The notes: generated by a model from the sequence alone, not told the origin. A stretch of 64,000 nucleotides of DNA from Escherichia coli DSM 30083 = JCM 1649 = ATCC 11775 (GCF_003697165.2 NZ_CP033092.2:4836001-4900000); one strand, 5' to 3'; numbered from the stretch's first letter, positions 45,257-62,994 are shown. A program made the numbers and translations.

Positions 45257-45276
45257 TTATAAAAAAGGTCCTTGCT

Positions 45277-46127
<851 letters not shown>

Positions 46128-46128
46128 A

Positions 46129-49534
<3,406 letters not shown>

Positions 49535-49538
49535 CCAA

Positions 49539-49586
<48 letters not shown>

Positions 49587-49587
49587 A

Positions 49588-52432
<2,845 letters not shown>

Positions 52433-52433
52433 T

Positions 52434-53169
<736 letters not shown>

Positions 53170-53175
53170 GCTTAA

Positions 53176-53216
<41 letters not shown>

Positions 53217-53250
53217 CAACATTTAATGACAAATAGATAAAGCATTCCGC

Positions 53251-53724
53251 TTAGCTTAAAGAGTCTGTTTCAGGACATGAAATATCCAATCCGGGTAGAT
53301 GTGTAATGATTCTGCTCATCACTACGCCTGCCAGCAATGCTGGGATGATGCGGACAACGAGATTTTCACCAGAAAGAATGTTTTCAAACAACGCTGAGGA
53401 AGCCATGTCCTTAATATGTACGATAACAGCGCAATAGATCTCGGTGATAACGACTCCACCTATGCCGCCAACCAGACAACGATAACGTTTCTGTGACCCG
53501 ATCTTTTCCGGCAGACAGGCGACCATTACGCCAGTTAACATTGCAGGAATAGCTCCCGTAGTTATCGACATTAAGAGAAACAATGGAAGTACCTGTATTA
53601 TTACCAAAAGAATCAGCGGTTCTTTTGCGAAGAATATGTAGAGGACAAGAAACAGAACACCAATTAACGGCCCTAAAACCGCAAAATACAGTCCGTGATG
53701 AATTACCCGACGTGAAACAGACAT
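53251..53724 (-). CDS. cbrB: CreB-regulated inner membrane protein CbrB
   Basis: 157 aa with four hydrophobic segments (YFAVLGPLIGVLFLVLYIF; LILLVIIQVLPLFLLMSI; LVGGIGGVVITEIYCAVIV; LVVRIIPALLAGVVM). No known enzymatic domain. It belongs to the CreBC regulon, and a matching cre tag lies 47 bases upstream. It is two residues longer than the K-12 form that I recall, with a different stretch around residues 36-48. The cbrC gene that follows it in K-12 is absent here. Confidence 0.88.
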   Translation of the reverse strand: MSVSRRVIHHGLYFAVLGPLIGVLFLVLYIFFAKEPLILLVIIQVLPLFLLMSITTGAIPAMLTGVMVACLPEKIGSQKRYRCLVGGIGGVVITEIYCAVIVHIKDMASSALFENILSGENLVVRIIPALLAGVVMSRIITHLPGLDISCPETDSLS

Positions 53725-53771
53725 ATCAAACTCCCTTTACTTACCTTTGCGTGCCAATTTAAGTGGAGTAA

Positions 53772-53787
53772 GTGAAGGGAGTGTGAA
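53772..53787 (-). promoter_or_regulatory. cre tag (CreB-binding site) upstream of cbrB
   Basis: Minus strand TTCACACTCCCTTCAC matches the CreB consensus TTCAC-N6-TTCAC exactly. It is 47 bases upstream of the cbrB ATG and correctly oriented, between cbrB and the end of yieH. Confidence 0.88.
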
Positions 53788-53790
53788 TAA

Positions 53791-54456
53791 CTATGCCGTA
53801 ATATCCCAACCACGCGCCTTCCACAGTTCCGGTAATTGCGAAAGATGGGTAAAGGTGGTGACTTTCGGGTGAACGATCGGTTTATTGTGCGGGTCAGCGC
53901 AGAAGTAAAACACTTCCATTCCGGCATCTATCCCTGATTGCGCACCTGCGCTGGAGTCATCGACCAGAATGCAGTTTTCAACGTTCACATTCATCGCTTT
54001 TGCCGCATGGAACATTAATGCCGGATCGGGCTTCCAACGCTGGATATCATAGCCGCTGAACAGTTTTTCCGGGAAGTAGTGCAGCATGTTGAGCTTACCA
54101 AGCGAATGCTGCATTTTGCTGACCGGACCGTTAGAGACGACGCACATCGGCACGTTAATGCTTGCCAGCAATTCGTTCGCTCCTGCGATGTCCTCAAGTT
54201 CGGTATCAAACAGACGTGCTACTTCTGCGCGGTAAACGTGCTCGGCATCGGCCTGGACCATCGTCACGCCCTGTTCTTTACTGATGATGTCGATGATTTC
54301 GTAGAGTTTTACGCCTTTAAAACGGGTAAAAATCTCTTCCAGGTCAACGTGAATGCCAAATTCCCTGAACATCGTGACATAGGCGCGAGAGCAAATGACC
54401 TCGCTATCGACCAGCGTACCGTCGCAGTCGAAAAATACCGCTTCTATCTGGGACAT
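53791..54456 (-). CDS. yieH: HAD-family phosphatase YieH (6-phosphogluconate phosphatase)
   Basis: 221 aa HAD phosphatase. Motif I FFDCDGTLVDSE gives the nucleophile Asp near residue 9, motif II is CVVSNGP, and motif III/IV the IQRWKPDP and ILVDDSSAG segments. The alpha-helical cap lies between I and II. The E. coli enzyme hydrolyses 6-phosphogluconate and similar phosphates in vitro. Divergent from adeP, with 166 bases between. Confidence 0.92.
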   Translation of the reverse strand: MSQIEAVFFDCDGTLVDSEVICSRAYVTMFREFGIHVDLEEIFTRFKGVKLYEIIDIISKEQGVTMVQADAEHVYRAEVARLFDTELEDIAGANELLASINVPMCVVSNGPVSKMQHSLGKLNMLHYFPEKLFSGYDIQRWKPDPALMFHAAKAMNVNVENCILVDDSSAGAQSGIDAGMEVFYFCADPHNKPIVHPKVTTFTHLSQLPELWKARGWDITA

Positions 54457-54622
54457 GTCTTTCCTTTATCGTTAGTTTAACGTTTTCGTCATGCCAATTC
54501 GCATGACGCAATCGTTGCCGTATAAGCAAATACAATGAAAAAAAGTTATATTCAGCCGTCCATATTGTCTCATTTTGGTATACGATAGCGACGGATTTTC
54601 CCTCCTTGTTCGGAAATAGATA
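54457..54622. promoter_or_regulatory. yieH / adeP divergent promoter region
   Basis: Spacer between divergent genes. A -10-like TATACGAT at about 54581-54588 after TTTTGG could serve adeP, and GGTAATTC... elements were not resolved further. AT-rich at 54535-54580. Confidence 0.4.
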
Positions 54623-55960
54623 ATGAGTCAACAACACACAACCCAGGCTTCTGGCCAGGGGATGCTGGAACGCGTGTTTAAACTGCGCGAACATGGCACG
54701 ACGGCACGGACCGAAGTGATCGCCGGTTTTACCACCTTCCTGACGATGGTTTACATCGTTTTTGTTAACCCGCAAATTCTTGGCGTTGCTGGCATGGATA
54801 CCAGCGCCGTCTTCGTCACGACCTGTCTGATTGCTGCATTCGGCAGTATTATGATGGGGCTGTTTGCTAACCTGCCAGTTGCACTGGCACCGGCAATGGG
54901 CCTGAATGCGTTCTTCGCTTTTGTGGTTGTGCAGGCGATGGGCTTGCCGTGGCAGGTCGGGATGGGCGCAATCTTCTGGGGCGCGATTGGTCTGCTGTTA
55001 CTGACGATTTTCCGCGTTCGCTACTGGATGATAGCCAACATTCCGGTGAGTCTGCGTGTGGGCATTACCAGCGGTATCGGCCTGTTTATTGGCATGATGG
55101 GACTGAAGAATGCAGGTGTGATTGTCGCTAACCCGGAAACGCTGGTGAGCATCGGTAATCTGACTTCTCACAGCGTACTGCTGGGGATCCTCGGCTTCTT
55201 CATCATTGCTATTCTGGCCTCACGCAACATTCACGCGGCGGTGCTGGTTTCCATCGTGGTGACGACGCTGCTGGGCTGGATGCTGGGTGATGTCCACTAC
55301 AATGGCATCGTTTCTGCGCCGCCGAGCGTAATGACTGTCGTGGGTCATGTAGATTTAGCCGGGTCGTTTAACCTCGGGCTGGCAGGGGTGATTTTCTCTT
55401 TCATGCTGGTCAACCTGTTTGACTCCTCCGGTACACTGATTGGCGTGACCGATAAAGCAGGACTGGCGGATGAAAAAGGTAAATTCCCGCGCATGAAGCA
55501 GGCACTGTATGTCGACAGCATCTCTTCCGTGACCGGTTCGTTTATCGGGACTTCTTCTGTTACGGCGTATATCGAGTCTTCTTCCGGCGTTTCCGTTGGC
55601 GGTCGTACCGGTCTGACGGCAGTGGTTGTTGGTCTGCTGTTCCTGCTGGTTATCTTCCTGTCGCCGCTGGCGGGGATGGTGCCAGGCTACGCTGCAGCTG
55701 GTGCGCTGATTTACGTTGGAGTGTTGATGACCTCAAGTCTTGCTCGCGTGAACTGGCAGGATCTTACTGAATCTGTTCCGGCGTTTATTACCGCTGTGAT
55801 GATGCCGTTCAGCTTCTCGATTACTGAAGGTATCGCGCTGGGCTTTATCTCCTACTGCGTGATGAAGATTGGTACCGGACGTCTGCGTGACCTTAGCCCG
55901 TGCGTAATCATCGTTGCGCTGCTGTTTATCCTGAAGATTGTCTTTATCGACGCTCACTAA
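54623..55960 (+). CDS. adeP: High-affinity adenine permease AdeP
   Basis: 445 aa, formerly PurP/YieG, of the NCS2 nucleobase transporters (AzgA type), with 12-14 membrane helices. Signature segments GVTDKAGLADEKGKFPRMKQAL and TSSVTAYIESSSGVSVGGRTGL (named by their ends) match the family; the N-terminus reads TTARTEVIAGFTTFLTMVY. Adenine/H+ symporter in the inner membrane. Followed by a terminator shared with chrR. Confidence 0.94.
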   Translation: MSQQHTTQASGQGMLERVFKLREHGTTARTEVIAGFTTFLTMVYIVFVNPQILGVAGMDTSAVFVTTCLIAAFGSIMMGLFANLPVALAPAMGLNAFFAFVVVQAMGLPWQVGMGAIFWGAIGLLLLTIFRVRYWMIANIPVSLRVGITSGIGLFIGMMGLKNAGVIVANPETLVSIGNLTSHSVLLGILGFFIIAILASRNIHAAVLVSIVVTTLLGWMLGDVHYNGIVSAPPSVMTVVGHVDLAGSFNLGLAGVIFSFMLVNLFDSSGTLIGVTDKAGLADEKGKFPRMKQALYVDSISSVTGSFIGTSSVTAYIESSSGVSVGGRTGLTAVVVGLLFLLVIFLSPLAGMVPGYAAAGALIYVGVLMTSSLARVNWQDLTESVPAFITAVMMPFSFSITEGIALGFISYCVMKIGTGRLRDLSPCVIIVALLFILKIVFIDAH

Positions 55961-55975
55961 AATCGATAGCGCGTT

Positions 55976-56012
55976 AAAAACCCGCCATGCATGATTGCTG
56001 GCGGGTTTTTAT
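55976..56012. terminator. Bidirectional terminator between adeP and chrR
   Basis: AACCCGCCA... and ...TGGCGGGTT form a strong stem with A-run before and TTTTTATTT after. It ends directly at the chrR stop codon, so it can serve both convergent genes. Confidence 0.9.
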
Positions 56013-56579
56013 TTAGATCTTAACTCGCTGAATAAACTCACCAAATGCGGTCAATTGCCCGGTCAGGTGGTCCAGCGTACCCTGATCAATCACTTCCCCG
56101 GTTTGCGGATCAACTTTGTTCTGAATCACGCCGCCCATAAATTCTGGCTTGTTCATCACCATTGTATCGAGGAAAACCAGAATCTGGCGCAGGTGATACT
56201 GACAGCGCGCGCCGCCAATCACGCCCATTGAGCTGGTCTGAATCAATACCGGTTTACCTGCCAGCGGTTGATCCGGCAGGCGGGAAAGCCAGTCGATGGC
56301 ATTTTTCAGCCCACCCGGTACCGAGTAGTTATATTCCGGCGTGACGATTACCACACCGTCAGCCTGACGGATCTGTTCCGCCAGAGCTTCAACTGTTGCT
56401 GGAAAACCGTCTTCCTGCTGTACGTCAGCGTCATACAGGGGAATGTCGGCAATGGAAGGTAACGCATTGATTTCCATGCTCGCCGGAGCAATTTTCGGCA
56501 GGGTACGTGCAACCATGCCATTAAATGAGCCTTTGCGCAGGCTCCCCAGTAACGTAACCACCTGCAATTTTTCAGACAT
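56013..56579 (-). CDS. chrR: NAD(P)H-dependent FMN quinone/chromate reductase
   Basis: 188 aa flavodoxin-like oxidoreductase (YieF). FMN-binding LLGSLRKGSFNGMVART near the N-terminus (residues 10-26) and the TPEYNYSVPGGLKNAIDWLSR motif around the flavin site. It reduces quinones, chromate and other oxidants by two-electron transfer. It follows yieE by 21 bases on the same strand, likely co-transcribed. Confidence 0.94.
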   Translation of the reverse strand: MSEKLQVVTLLGSLRKGSFNGMVARTLPKIAPASMEINALPSIADIPLYDADVQQEDGFPATVEALAEQIRQADGVVIVTPEYNYSVPGGLKNAIDWLSRLPDQPLAGKPVLIQTSSMGVIGGARCQYHLRQILVFLDTMVMNKPEFMGGVIQNKVDPQTGEVIDQGTLDHLTGQLTAFGEFIQRVKI

Positions 56580-56600
56580 GATGACTCCTGTGGTTGTCTA

Positions 56601-57350
56601 TCAATTTGGCGAAAAAGCCTTCACGGTAGAGAGCTGGGCAAAACGCATCATCCGGCTGGTAGGATTGTTGGCGCGGCTGTGAATATCGGGCAGGCTTTTC
56701 CAGCCATGTTTGCCATCTAACTCCCAGACACTGAGCTTTTCAATCGTGGGCGTGACCGCCACGGACCACACCAGCACGTCCTCCGCGTCGCATAACGCTT
56801 CTACATGATTTACATGAGCACATTTCAGGCGTCCGGCAATGGGCAGTAGTTGCAGATCGCGCGGATCGTCATTCAAAACATCACCGGTTAGTTTTAGCAC
56901 GCTTCGGCGCAGCGTGATGAGCTGCGCCCGCGCTTCGTTAGGATCGTTTTGTTTACTGATCCATAGCGATTCATTGCTGGAAAAGGTGTGGTTATCGGGC
57001 GCGTGTGGGCTATGAAACCCGCGTGTCGCACGCTGTAGTTCCATATCGAGGCCACATTCACCTTCGGTTGTTAACGCCACGCCGACCATATTCCCGGCAT
57101 AGGAAACAGAAAACGAAGGCAAATTTTTATCGCTGAAAACCGGTTTTCCTTTCGGCAGGGTGACGATTTCCGGCAATTCGCCAATGCCATACAGCATGAA
57201 CATCAGTTCTGCGAGTAAACCTCTGGACGCCAGAAAACGGCTTTGACGATGAGGGGGAATGTTTCGGGCTTCTTGATGACACAGGGAGGGGAGACGAACA
57301 GAAATCAGATGTCCTTCCGTTAAAATCCCTCGGGCAAAGTGAGTCGCCAT
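56601..57350 (-). CDS. yieE: Phosphopantetheinyl-transferase-like protein YieE
   Basis: 249 aa, similar to Sfp-type 4'-phosphopantetheinyl transferases. The metal-binding DxE is present in ECGLDMELQRA (near residue 120), but the second motif, usually W-x-x-KEA, reads TLRRSVLKLTGD, lacking the catalytic Glu/Lys. No acyl or peptidyl carrier protein gene is near. I start at MATHFARG (57350); an ATG 12 bases upstream gives four more residues. Activity and partner unknown. Confidence 0.82.
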   Translation of the reverse strand: MATHFARGILTEGHLISVRLPSLCHQEARNIPPHRQSRFLASRGLLAELMFMLYGIGELPEIVTLPKGKPVFSDKNLPSFSVSYAGNMVGVALTTEGECGLDMELQRATRGFHSPHAPDNHTFSSNESLWISKQNDPNEARAQLITLRRSVLKLTGDVLNDDPRDLQLLPIAGRLKCAHVNHVEALCDAEDVLVWSVAVTPTIEKLSVWELDGKHGWKSLPDIHSRANNPTSRMMRFAQLSTVKAFSPN

Positions 57351-57506
57351 TTTTCGCTCCATGCTTAATGGTCCATTATGAATACAAGAGTAATCATTTA
57401 CTGGAATGATGGACAGACTAAAGCGGCTAAAAGTTCGATTCAGATAAGTTTATTACAACTTTTTTACATTTCATTGTGAAATTGGGTCGCGTTTCATACG
57501 ATTCGG

Positions 57507-58466
57507 TTATGCCATCGACGCGTAAAGATTTTTAATGGTTTCCCGTAACCAGACGATCTTCGGATTACGGCTGTTCCGTTTATGCCACAGAAGGGTAAAA
57601 GGGACTTCCAGCTTTTTTTGCTGGCTTTCATCAAACGGGAGAGGAAGAGCAACCAACGGCAGTTGGTGGAGTTGATTGTAGTACTGGCAGTAGCGCGGCG
57701 CGGTCGCCAGTAGCAGATTGTCGGGCTGTGCTGCCATAAACAGTGACTGCTCGAATTCCGGCAGGCTCATAGCAATCGTGCGTTCGCGCCCCAGCTCCTG
57801 TAACACATTGTCCAGCGCCCAGGTATCGCTCTGTTCCCAGCAAATGCTGATATGCGGATAACGTAAAAAGGTGTCCAGATTCCATGCTTCATGCAGTGCC
57901 GGATGATCTTTGCGTAACCAGACGCAGGGCACATCACTAAACAGCACTTCATAATCAATGGCTAACGGTAGCGAGCTTAACAGCTCCCGCGAACGGGGAT
58001 GACTTTCGCGACCGGAAAAACCAATATCCACTTCACCACGAGTAATGGCATCTAAGGAATCGTAATCCCAGTTACGTAATTTGATGGTCGCCTGCGGGTA
58101 TCGTTGGTAGATCCGTTTCGACAGCGCATTAAGCATGATCATCATCAGCGGCGATTCCGCCGCCAGTTCGAACTTAAGACCGCGCGGCGTTTCGTGGAGT
58201 GGTTTGTCCAGCAACTGATTGCTCATTTGCATCCATTCCGCCAGATTTTGCTCCATGCTGACCATTAGCGGTGTGGGAGACAGGCCCAGCGGTGAGTTCA
58301 CAAAGAGCGGGTCGTCAAACCACGCTCTTAACTTTGCCAGCGACTTACTCACCGCCGAAGGGGTCACGTTCATCCGCTTCGCCGCTTTGGTCACGCTGCG
58401 CTCCTGCATCAGCAGTTGCAGACAGAGCAGCAGATTGAGATCAAGCGTGGTGATGGATTTCTTCAT
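57507..58466 (-). CDS. yidZ: LysR-type regulator YidZ
   Basis: 319 aa. N-terminal HTH ([20 protein letters not shown] followed by [16 protein letters not shown]) and an effector domain. Reported to affect nitric oxide tolerance during anaerobic growth; its targets are not well defined. Its first 26 bases overlap the end of mdtL on the same strand. I start at [10 protein letters not shown] (58466), giving the usual length. Confidence 0.92.
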
Positions 58467-59616
58467 GAGCGGCAACGGGGCGTCCAGGCGCGACGAACAT
58501 AATCAGCAACAGGCTCACTATGCTACAGGCAATCAGAATCCCGATCAGCATATTCCATGCGCCGATACCAACCACCGCCGCCAGCCAAATCCACAGTGAC
58601 GAACCGCAAACTTGCGCAATACCTAAGGTCGAGCTGGCTACGCCCGCGCGTAATGAAAACGGCCCTAACGCCTGACTCATCGCCACACCAAAACCTACCG
58701 AGAAACCGGCGCAAATCAGCGTGATACCAAACAGCGAAACCGCATGGGAAGGTGAAACGGCAAGGGTGATCCCCGCCGCCAGGAATAACACCTGTGAGGT
58801 GATCATCAACGTACGTGGCTTAAAAATTCCCAGCGCAAACGGCGTGGAGAATGAAACGGTCATGCTGACGCCAGCGGTCAACGCCATAATGGTGGCGTAT
58901 TCTCCGCGCTCAAAACCCATGATTTCCATCAGCAATACTGGCGACGTGTTGACGAAGGTGAGGATCACCGAAACGCTGAGGGTGGTGATAACAACACGGC
59001 TGAGGAAAAACCGATTAAGCAGTGACTCGCTATTTTCTCGTGGTTTGTCCGAAGTTGTGGGGGCCGCAGGGCGCGTTTCTTTTAAAATAAACAAAGACAA
59101 CATCAGTAACGCGATGCCCATCGTTGCCATCGTCCAGAACAGACTCTGCCAAGGGAATTTAAGCATAATCAGGTGTCCGAGCACCGGCGCTAACACCGGA
59201 ATGATGCAGGTAATGCCGTTGAGTAACGACAGCACTTTAGCCCGACGTCGATCATCCAGCGTGTCGCGCAAAATGGCGAACGCCACTACGTAACAACAGC
59301 CCGCGCCCAGTCCCTGTAGAAATCGCCCTGCAAGAAATAACGCGCTGGTTTCAGCCAGTGAACAGAACACCGAGGCGATAATAAATAGCGCCGCGCCGGG
59401 TATGGCGACAGGCTTTCTCCCTGAACGATCGGCCACTTTACCGGCAAATAACATCGCAGCCGCCATCCCCGCCAGATAAACGGAGAACGCAATATGCAAC
59501 TGCGCTTCGCTGGCATTGAGATCGGCGGCGATGCGCGGTAAACCAACGAGGTACATATCAATCCCTGCGGGATAAAGTAAAACCAGGGCAAAACTACAAA
59601 TCAAAAAGCGGGACAT
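58441..59616 (-). CDS. mdtL: Multidrug efflux MFS transporter MdtL
   Basis: 391 aa, 12 membrane helices, DHA1 drug:H+ antiporter group. Motif A-like [12 protein letters not shown] is in loop 2-3 (about residues 59-70); [17 protein letters not shown] follows. Gives chloramphenicol resistance when overproduced in E. coli. It lies downstream of tnaB with 131 bases between. Confidence 0.92.
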
Positions 59617-59715
59617 GGGCTAAAGCGTCCTGATAGTAAGGTGACGCAAAGCATACGTGGTGAAGGAGAATCAGGCGAGTTGCCATTTGGACATAAGTGA
59701 TTTCCTGACAGGCAA

Positions 59716-59738
59716 GAAGCCAGCGAATGGCTGGCTTC
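59716..59738 (-). terminator. Possible tnaB terminator
   Basis: GAAGCCAGC, five-base loop, GCTGGCTTC: a perfect 9-bp stem 10 bases after the tnaB stop. Only TTG follows on the minus strand, so termination is likely partial and mdtL may be reached. Confidence 0.6.
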
Positions 59739-59747
59739 CTGAAGGAT

Positions 59748-60995
59748 TTAGCCAAATTTAGGTAACACGTTAAAGACGTTACCGAACCAGCATAAAATTA
59801 CGGTTATGCCAAAGAGAATGACAATCGCCGGAATAAGATTGCCGCCCCAGACCGTGAACATCTGATTGGGAAACTTCTTGCGGGCTTTGATTGCCAGTAC
59901 AGCAGGAATTATTACCGCCCAGATGGTGGCACACAGTCCGGCACCGCCGATCCCGTAAATGAAGCCGTTCGGGAAGATCAGATACAACAAAGCAGGTGGC
60001 AGGAAGGTTAACAGCACGGTTTTGAAACGCCCGGCGTGGGAGTTATCAATCTTAAACAGATCCGCCAGATAATCGAACAATCCCAGCGTGACACCAAAAA
60101 ACGAGCTGGCAACAGCTAAGTTGGAGAACACCAGCAGGCAAAACTCGATAATCCCGTGCTGTTTGGTGCCGAGGAACGATTTCACCAGCGAATCAACGTT
60201 GCCGCCTGAGGAGATTATCGCCTTAAAGCTTTCTCGCGGGATATTCCCCATCGTGCAATAGAGCCAGAAGAGATAAATCACCAGCGCCAGCAGCGAACCG
60301 AAAACCACGCTTTTGATTAGTTTGTCTTTGCGTTTTCCATAGCAAATAATCAGGCTGGGAATATTGCCGTGGAAACCAAATGACGCCAGACACACCGGCA
60401 AAGCCATAAAGATATACGGGAAGTAAGACGTCCCCGCAGTGGTGCTGGTGGAATCGCGCAGAATGGAGTAATCGACCTGGAAGAAGAAAGAACCAAAAAC
60501 AATTACAAAGGAGATAATCTTCAGCCCAAGGAACAATGAGGTAATACGACTGGCGGCTAACGAACTTATCCACAATACGCTGGCAACGAAAATGGCAGTG
60601 CAGATCCCGACAATACGTGGATTAGCGTGATAGCCCAAATTCATTGATATCGTTTCACTAATGATCGCACCATTAGCAGAGATATAGGCATAAGTGAGGA
60701 TATAGAGAACGAAGGCAACGGTAATACCGCTGATAATGTTCCAGGTGTTACCGATTAAATCTTTGGTGATGGTGTTAAAACTGGATCCGACGGGATAATT
60801 TAAGTTTGCTTCTAATAATAATAGCCCTGAATGTAACATTGAAAACCAGGCGATAATAAGAATAAAAGCGCCCCAAAAAAACCAGGCTCCGGCAAGGTCA
60901 ACAGGTAAAGCAAACATCCCACCGCCAATTACTGTACCGGCTATAACCATAACACCCCAAAATGCAGAGTGTTTTTTTTCTGATTGATCAGTCAT
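59748..60995 (-). CDS. tnaB: Tryptophan-specific permease TnaB
   Basis: 415 aa, about 11 membrane helices, HAAAP aromatic amino acid/H+ symporter family. N-terminal signature GVMVIAGTVIGGGMFALPVD (residues about 14-33). Low-affinity tryptophan importer serving tryptophanase. Co-transcribed with tnaA, 91 bases downstream of it. Confidence 0.96.
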   Translation of the reverse strand: MTDQSEKKHSAFWGVMVIAGTVIGGGMFALPVDLAGAWFFWGAFILIIAWFSMLHSGLLLLEANLNYPVGSSFNTITKDLIGNTWNIISGITVAFVLYILTYAYISANGAIISETISMNLGYHANPRIVGICTAIFVASVLWISSLAASRITSLFLGLKIISFVIVFGSFFFQVDYSILRDSTSTTAGTSYFPYIFMALPVCLASFGFHGNIPSLIICYGKRKDKLIKSVVFGSLLALVIYLFWLYCTMGNIPRESFKAIISSGGNVDSLVKSFLGTKQHGIIEFCLLVFSNLAVASSFFGVTLGLFDYLADLFKIDNSHAGRFKTVLLTFLPPALLYLIFPNGFIYGIGGAGLCATIWAVIIPAVLAIKARKKFPNQMFTVWGGNLIPAIVILFGITVILCWFGNVFNVLPKFG

Positions 60996-61086
60996 GATGC
61001 CACCTTTAGAGGAAGGCTATTTTTGTTATTGAGGATGTAGGGTAATAGAGTGGCTAACATCCTTATAGCCACTCTGAGTGTTTTAA

Positions 61087-62502
61087 TTAAACTTCTTTCA
61101 GTTTTGCGGTGAAGTGACGCAATACTTTCGGTTCGTAGGTAAAGGTTAACCCTTTAATATTCGCCGCGTTCTCTTTCACATGTTTAAAGGCTTCAATAAT
61201 GAAGTCCATATGTGTTTGAGTATATGTTGCGCGCGGAATGGTTAAACGCAGCAGTTCAGCCGGGCATGGCAGTTGTTTACCGGTTTTCGGATCGCGGCCT
61301 AACAGGAAAGAGCCAATTTCTACCGCACGGATACCGGCGACTTTATACAGCTCGCAGGCCAGCGCCTGTGCCGGGAACTGATCTGCCGGGATATGCGGCA
61401 ACAGTTTACCTGCATCAACGAATGCCGCGTGACCGCCCGCCTGCTGACAGACAACGCCAATCTCTTCCAGACCATCGACCAGATACTGCACCTGCGCGAT
61501 ACGATAAGCCAGCCAGTCCAGATTCATGCCGTCATACAGACCTACCGCCAGACGCTCCATAGCGCCGCCTTCCAGGCCGCCATATGTCGGGAAGCCTTCC
61601 TGCACCACGCAAAGGGTTCTGCATTCGGTATACACATCAAAGAAGCTGTCGTCTTTCATGCACAGCAGGCCGCCCATCGGCACCATCGCATCTTTCTTGG
61701 CGGACATCGCCAGCATATCGGCATATTTGTAGGTTTCGCGGGTGATCTGCTCGATGGTCCAGTCTTTGTATTCTGCTTCACGCTGCTTGATGAAATAGGC
61801 GTTTTCGGCAAAGCGTGCGGAGTCCATGACCACCGGAATATCGTATTTCTTCGCGATGCTGTACATCGCTTTTAAGTTTGCCAGTGAAACCGGCTGACCA
61901 CCTGCGGAGTTACTGGTGATGGTTGCAACGATATACGGCACGTTATTCGGGCCAACTTCTTCAATACCGCGTTCTAATCCCTCAAGGTCAAAGTTGCCTT
62001 TAAAGTCGTAACGCACGCCAGTATCGAAGGCTTCTTTGATATAGACGTTACGCACGGTACAGCCGTTAATCTGGCTATGGCCCTGCGTGGTATCAAAGAA
62101 ATAGTTAGAGAACGCCACCATTTTGCTGCGATCCAGGCCTTTTTCCTGCTCGCGTTTTTTAATCAGTACCGGAATATAGATTTGCTCTGCACCACGGCCC
62201 TGGTGAGTCGGAATAGTGTATTGATAACCAAAGATATTTTTCACTGACTCGGCTAACGCGTAGTAGCTGCGGCTGCCGCTGTAGGCTTCGTCGCCACGCA
62301 TCATCGCGGCCTGCATACTCTGCGTCACCGCCCCGGTGCCGCTGTCGGTCAGTAAATCGATAAACACATCTTCGCTATCCAGCAAGAACGGGTTCATACC
62401 GGATTTAATAATTGCCTCTTCACGATAAGCGCGAGTGGTACGTTTTACTGGCTCAATAACACGAATGCGGAACGGTTCAGGGAGATGTTTAAAGTTTTCC
62501 AT
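61087..62502 (-). CDS. tnaA: Tryptophanase
   Basis: 471 aa PLP enzyme that splits tryptophan into indole, pyruvate and ammonia. The PLP lysine (Lys270 in E. coli) is in [18 protein letters not shown], and the N-terminal segment [20 protein letters not shown] is typical of beta-eliminating lyases. Start at [10 protein letters not shown] (62502), not the in-frame ATG 15 bases upstream. Controlled by the TnaC leader peptide and CRP. Confidence 0.97.
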
Positions 62503-62517
62503 TACATAATCCTTCAT

Positions 62518-62722
62518 TTATTTTAATTACAGTGATCCCTGTGAATATTACATTTGCAATATTCATTAATTCGCCAGATATATATGCAAGTACCATCATT
62601 TACTAAAACAAGCAAATAAACGAGAGATGGCCTTTGTAAAAGGCAAAATTAAGATATAGCAAACAAATAGATCACATTGAATCTAATCGGTTTGGCTCTG
62701 GTGATGGCTACAGAAGGGCAAA
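62518..62722 (-). promoter_or_regulatory. tnaC-tnaA leader with rut/boxA region
   Basis: About 205 bases of transcribed spacer. Immediately after the tnaC stop the minus strand reads TTTGCCCTTCTGTAGCC, the boxA/rut segment where Rho loads. Pausing sites follow in AT-rich sequence. Ribosome stalling at the tnaC stop with tryptophan blocks Rho, allowing tnaA expression. The mechanism is known for E. coli; only the sequence elements are seen here. Confidence 0.8.
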
Positions 62723-62797
62723 TCAAGGGCGGTGATCGACAATCTTGTTGTCAATATTAAACCATTTTGAGGTCACACATATATGTAAGATATTCAT
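62723..62797 (-). CDS. tnaC: Tryptophanase leader peptide TnaC (24 aa)
   Basis: Twenty-four codons starting MNILHICVTSKWFNIDNK and ending in DHRP before TGA. The essential Trp12 (in SKWFNID) and Pro24 just before the stop are both present. With tryptophan bound, the nascent peptide stalls the ribosome at the TGA and prevents Rho-dependent termination ahead of tnaA. Confidence 0.96.
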   Translation of the reverse strand: MNILHICVTSKWFNIDNKIVDHRP

Positions 62798-62829
62798 AAT
62801 GCACTTATCCTCGAAAGACACGAGGCTAC

Positions 62830-62888
62830 AGTATAATACTCAAGGAATTTGTCTATTCTGAAATTGTTTAAATGTGAATCGAATCACA
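62830..62888 (-). promoter_or_regulatory. tna promoter and CRP site
   Basis: CRP site TGTGAATCGAATCACA at 62873-62888 is a perfect TGTGA-N6-TCACA palindrome. A -10 TATACT is at 62830-62835. With a start near 62819 the CRP site is centred at about -61.5, a class I arrangement. The -35 is poor, as expected for a CRP-dependent promoter. Confidence 0.9.
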
Positions 62889-62994
62889 ATCGTTCGGGAC
62901 GCAATATTAAATATCTTTTTTAAAGATTATAAATTACGTAAGAATTTTAATGTTTAAAAAAGGGTTGAGGAATAACAGGAGTGCTAACAATGAA
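62889..62994. other. tna promoter upstream spacer
   Basis: About 105 AT-rich bases between the tna CRP site and the mnmE hairpin. No gene or clear motif was seen. Confidence 0.5.
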
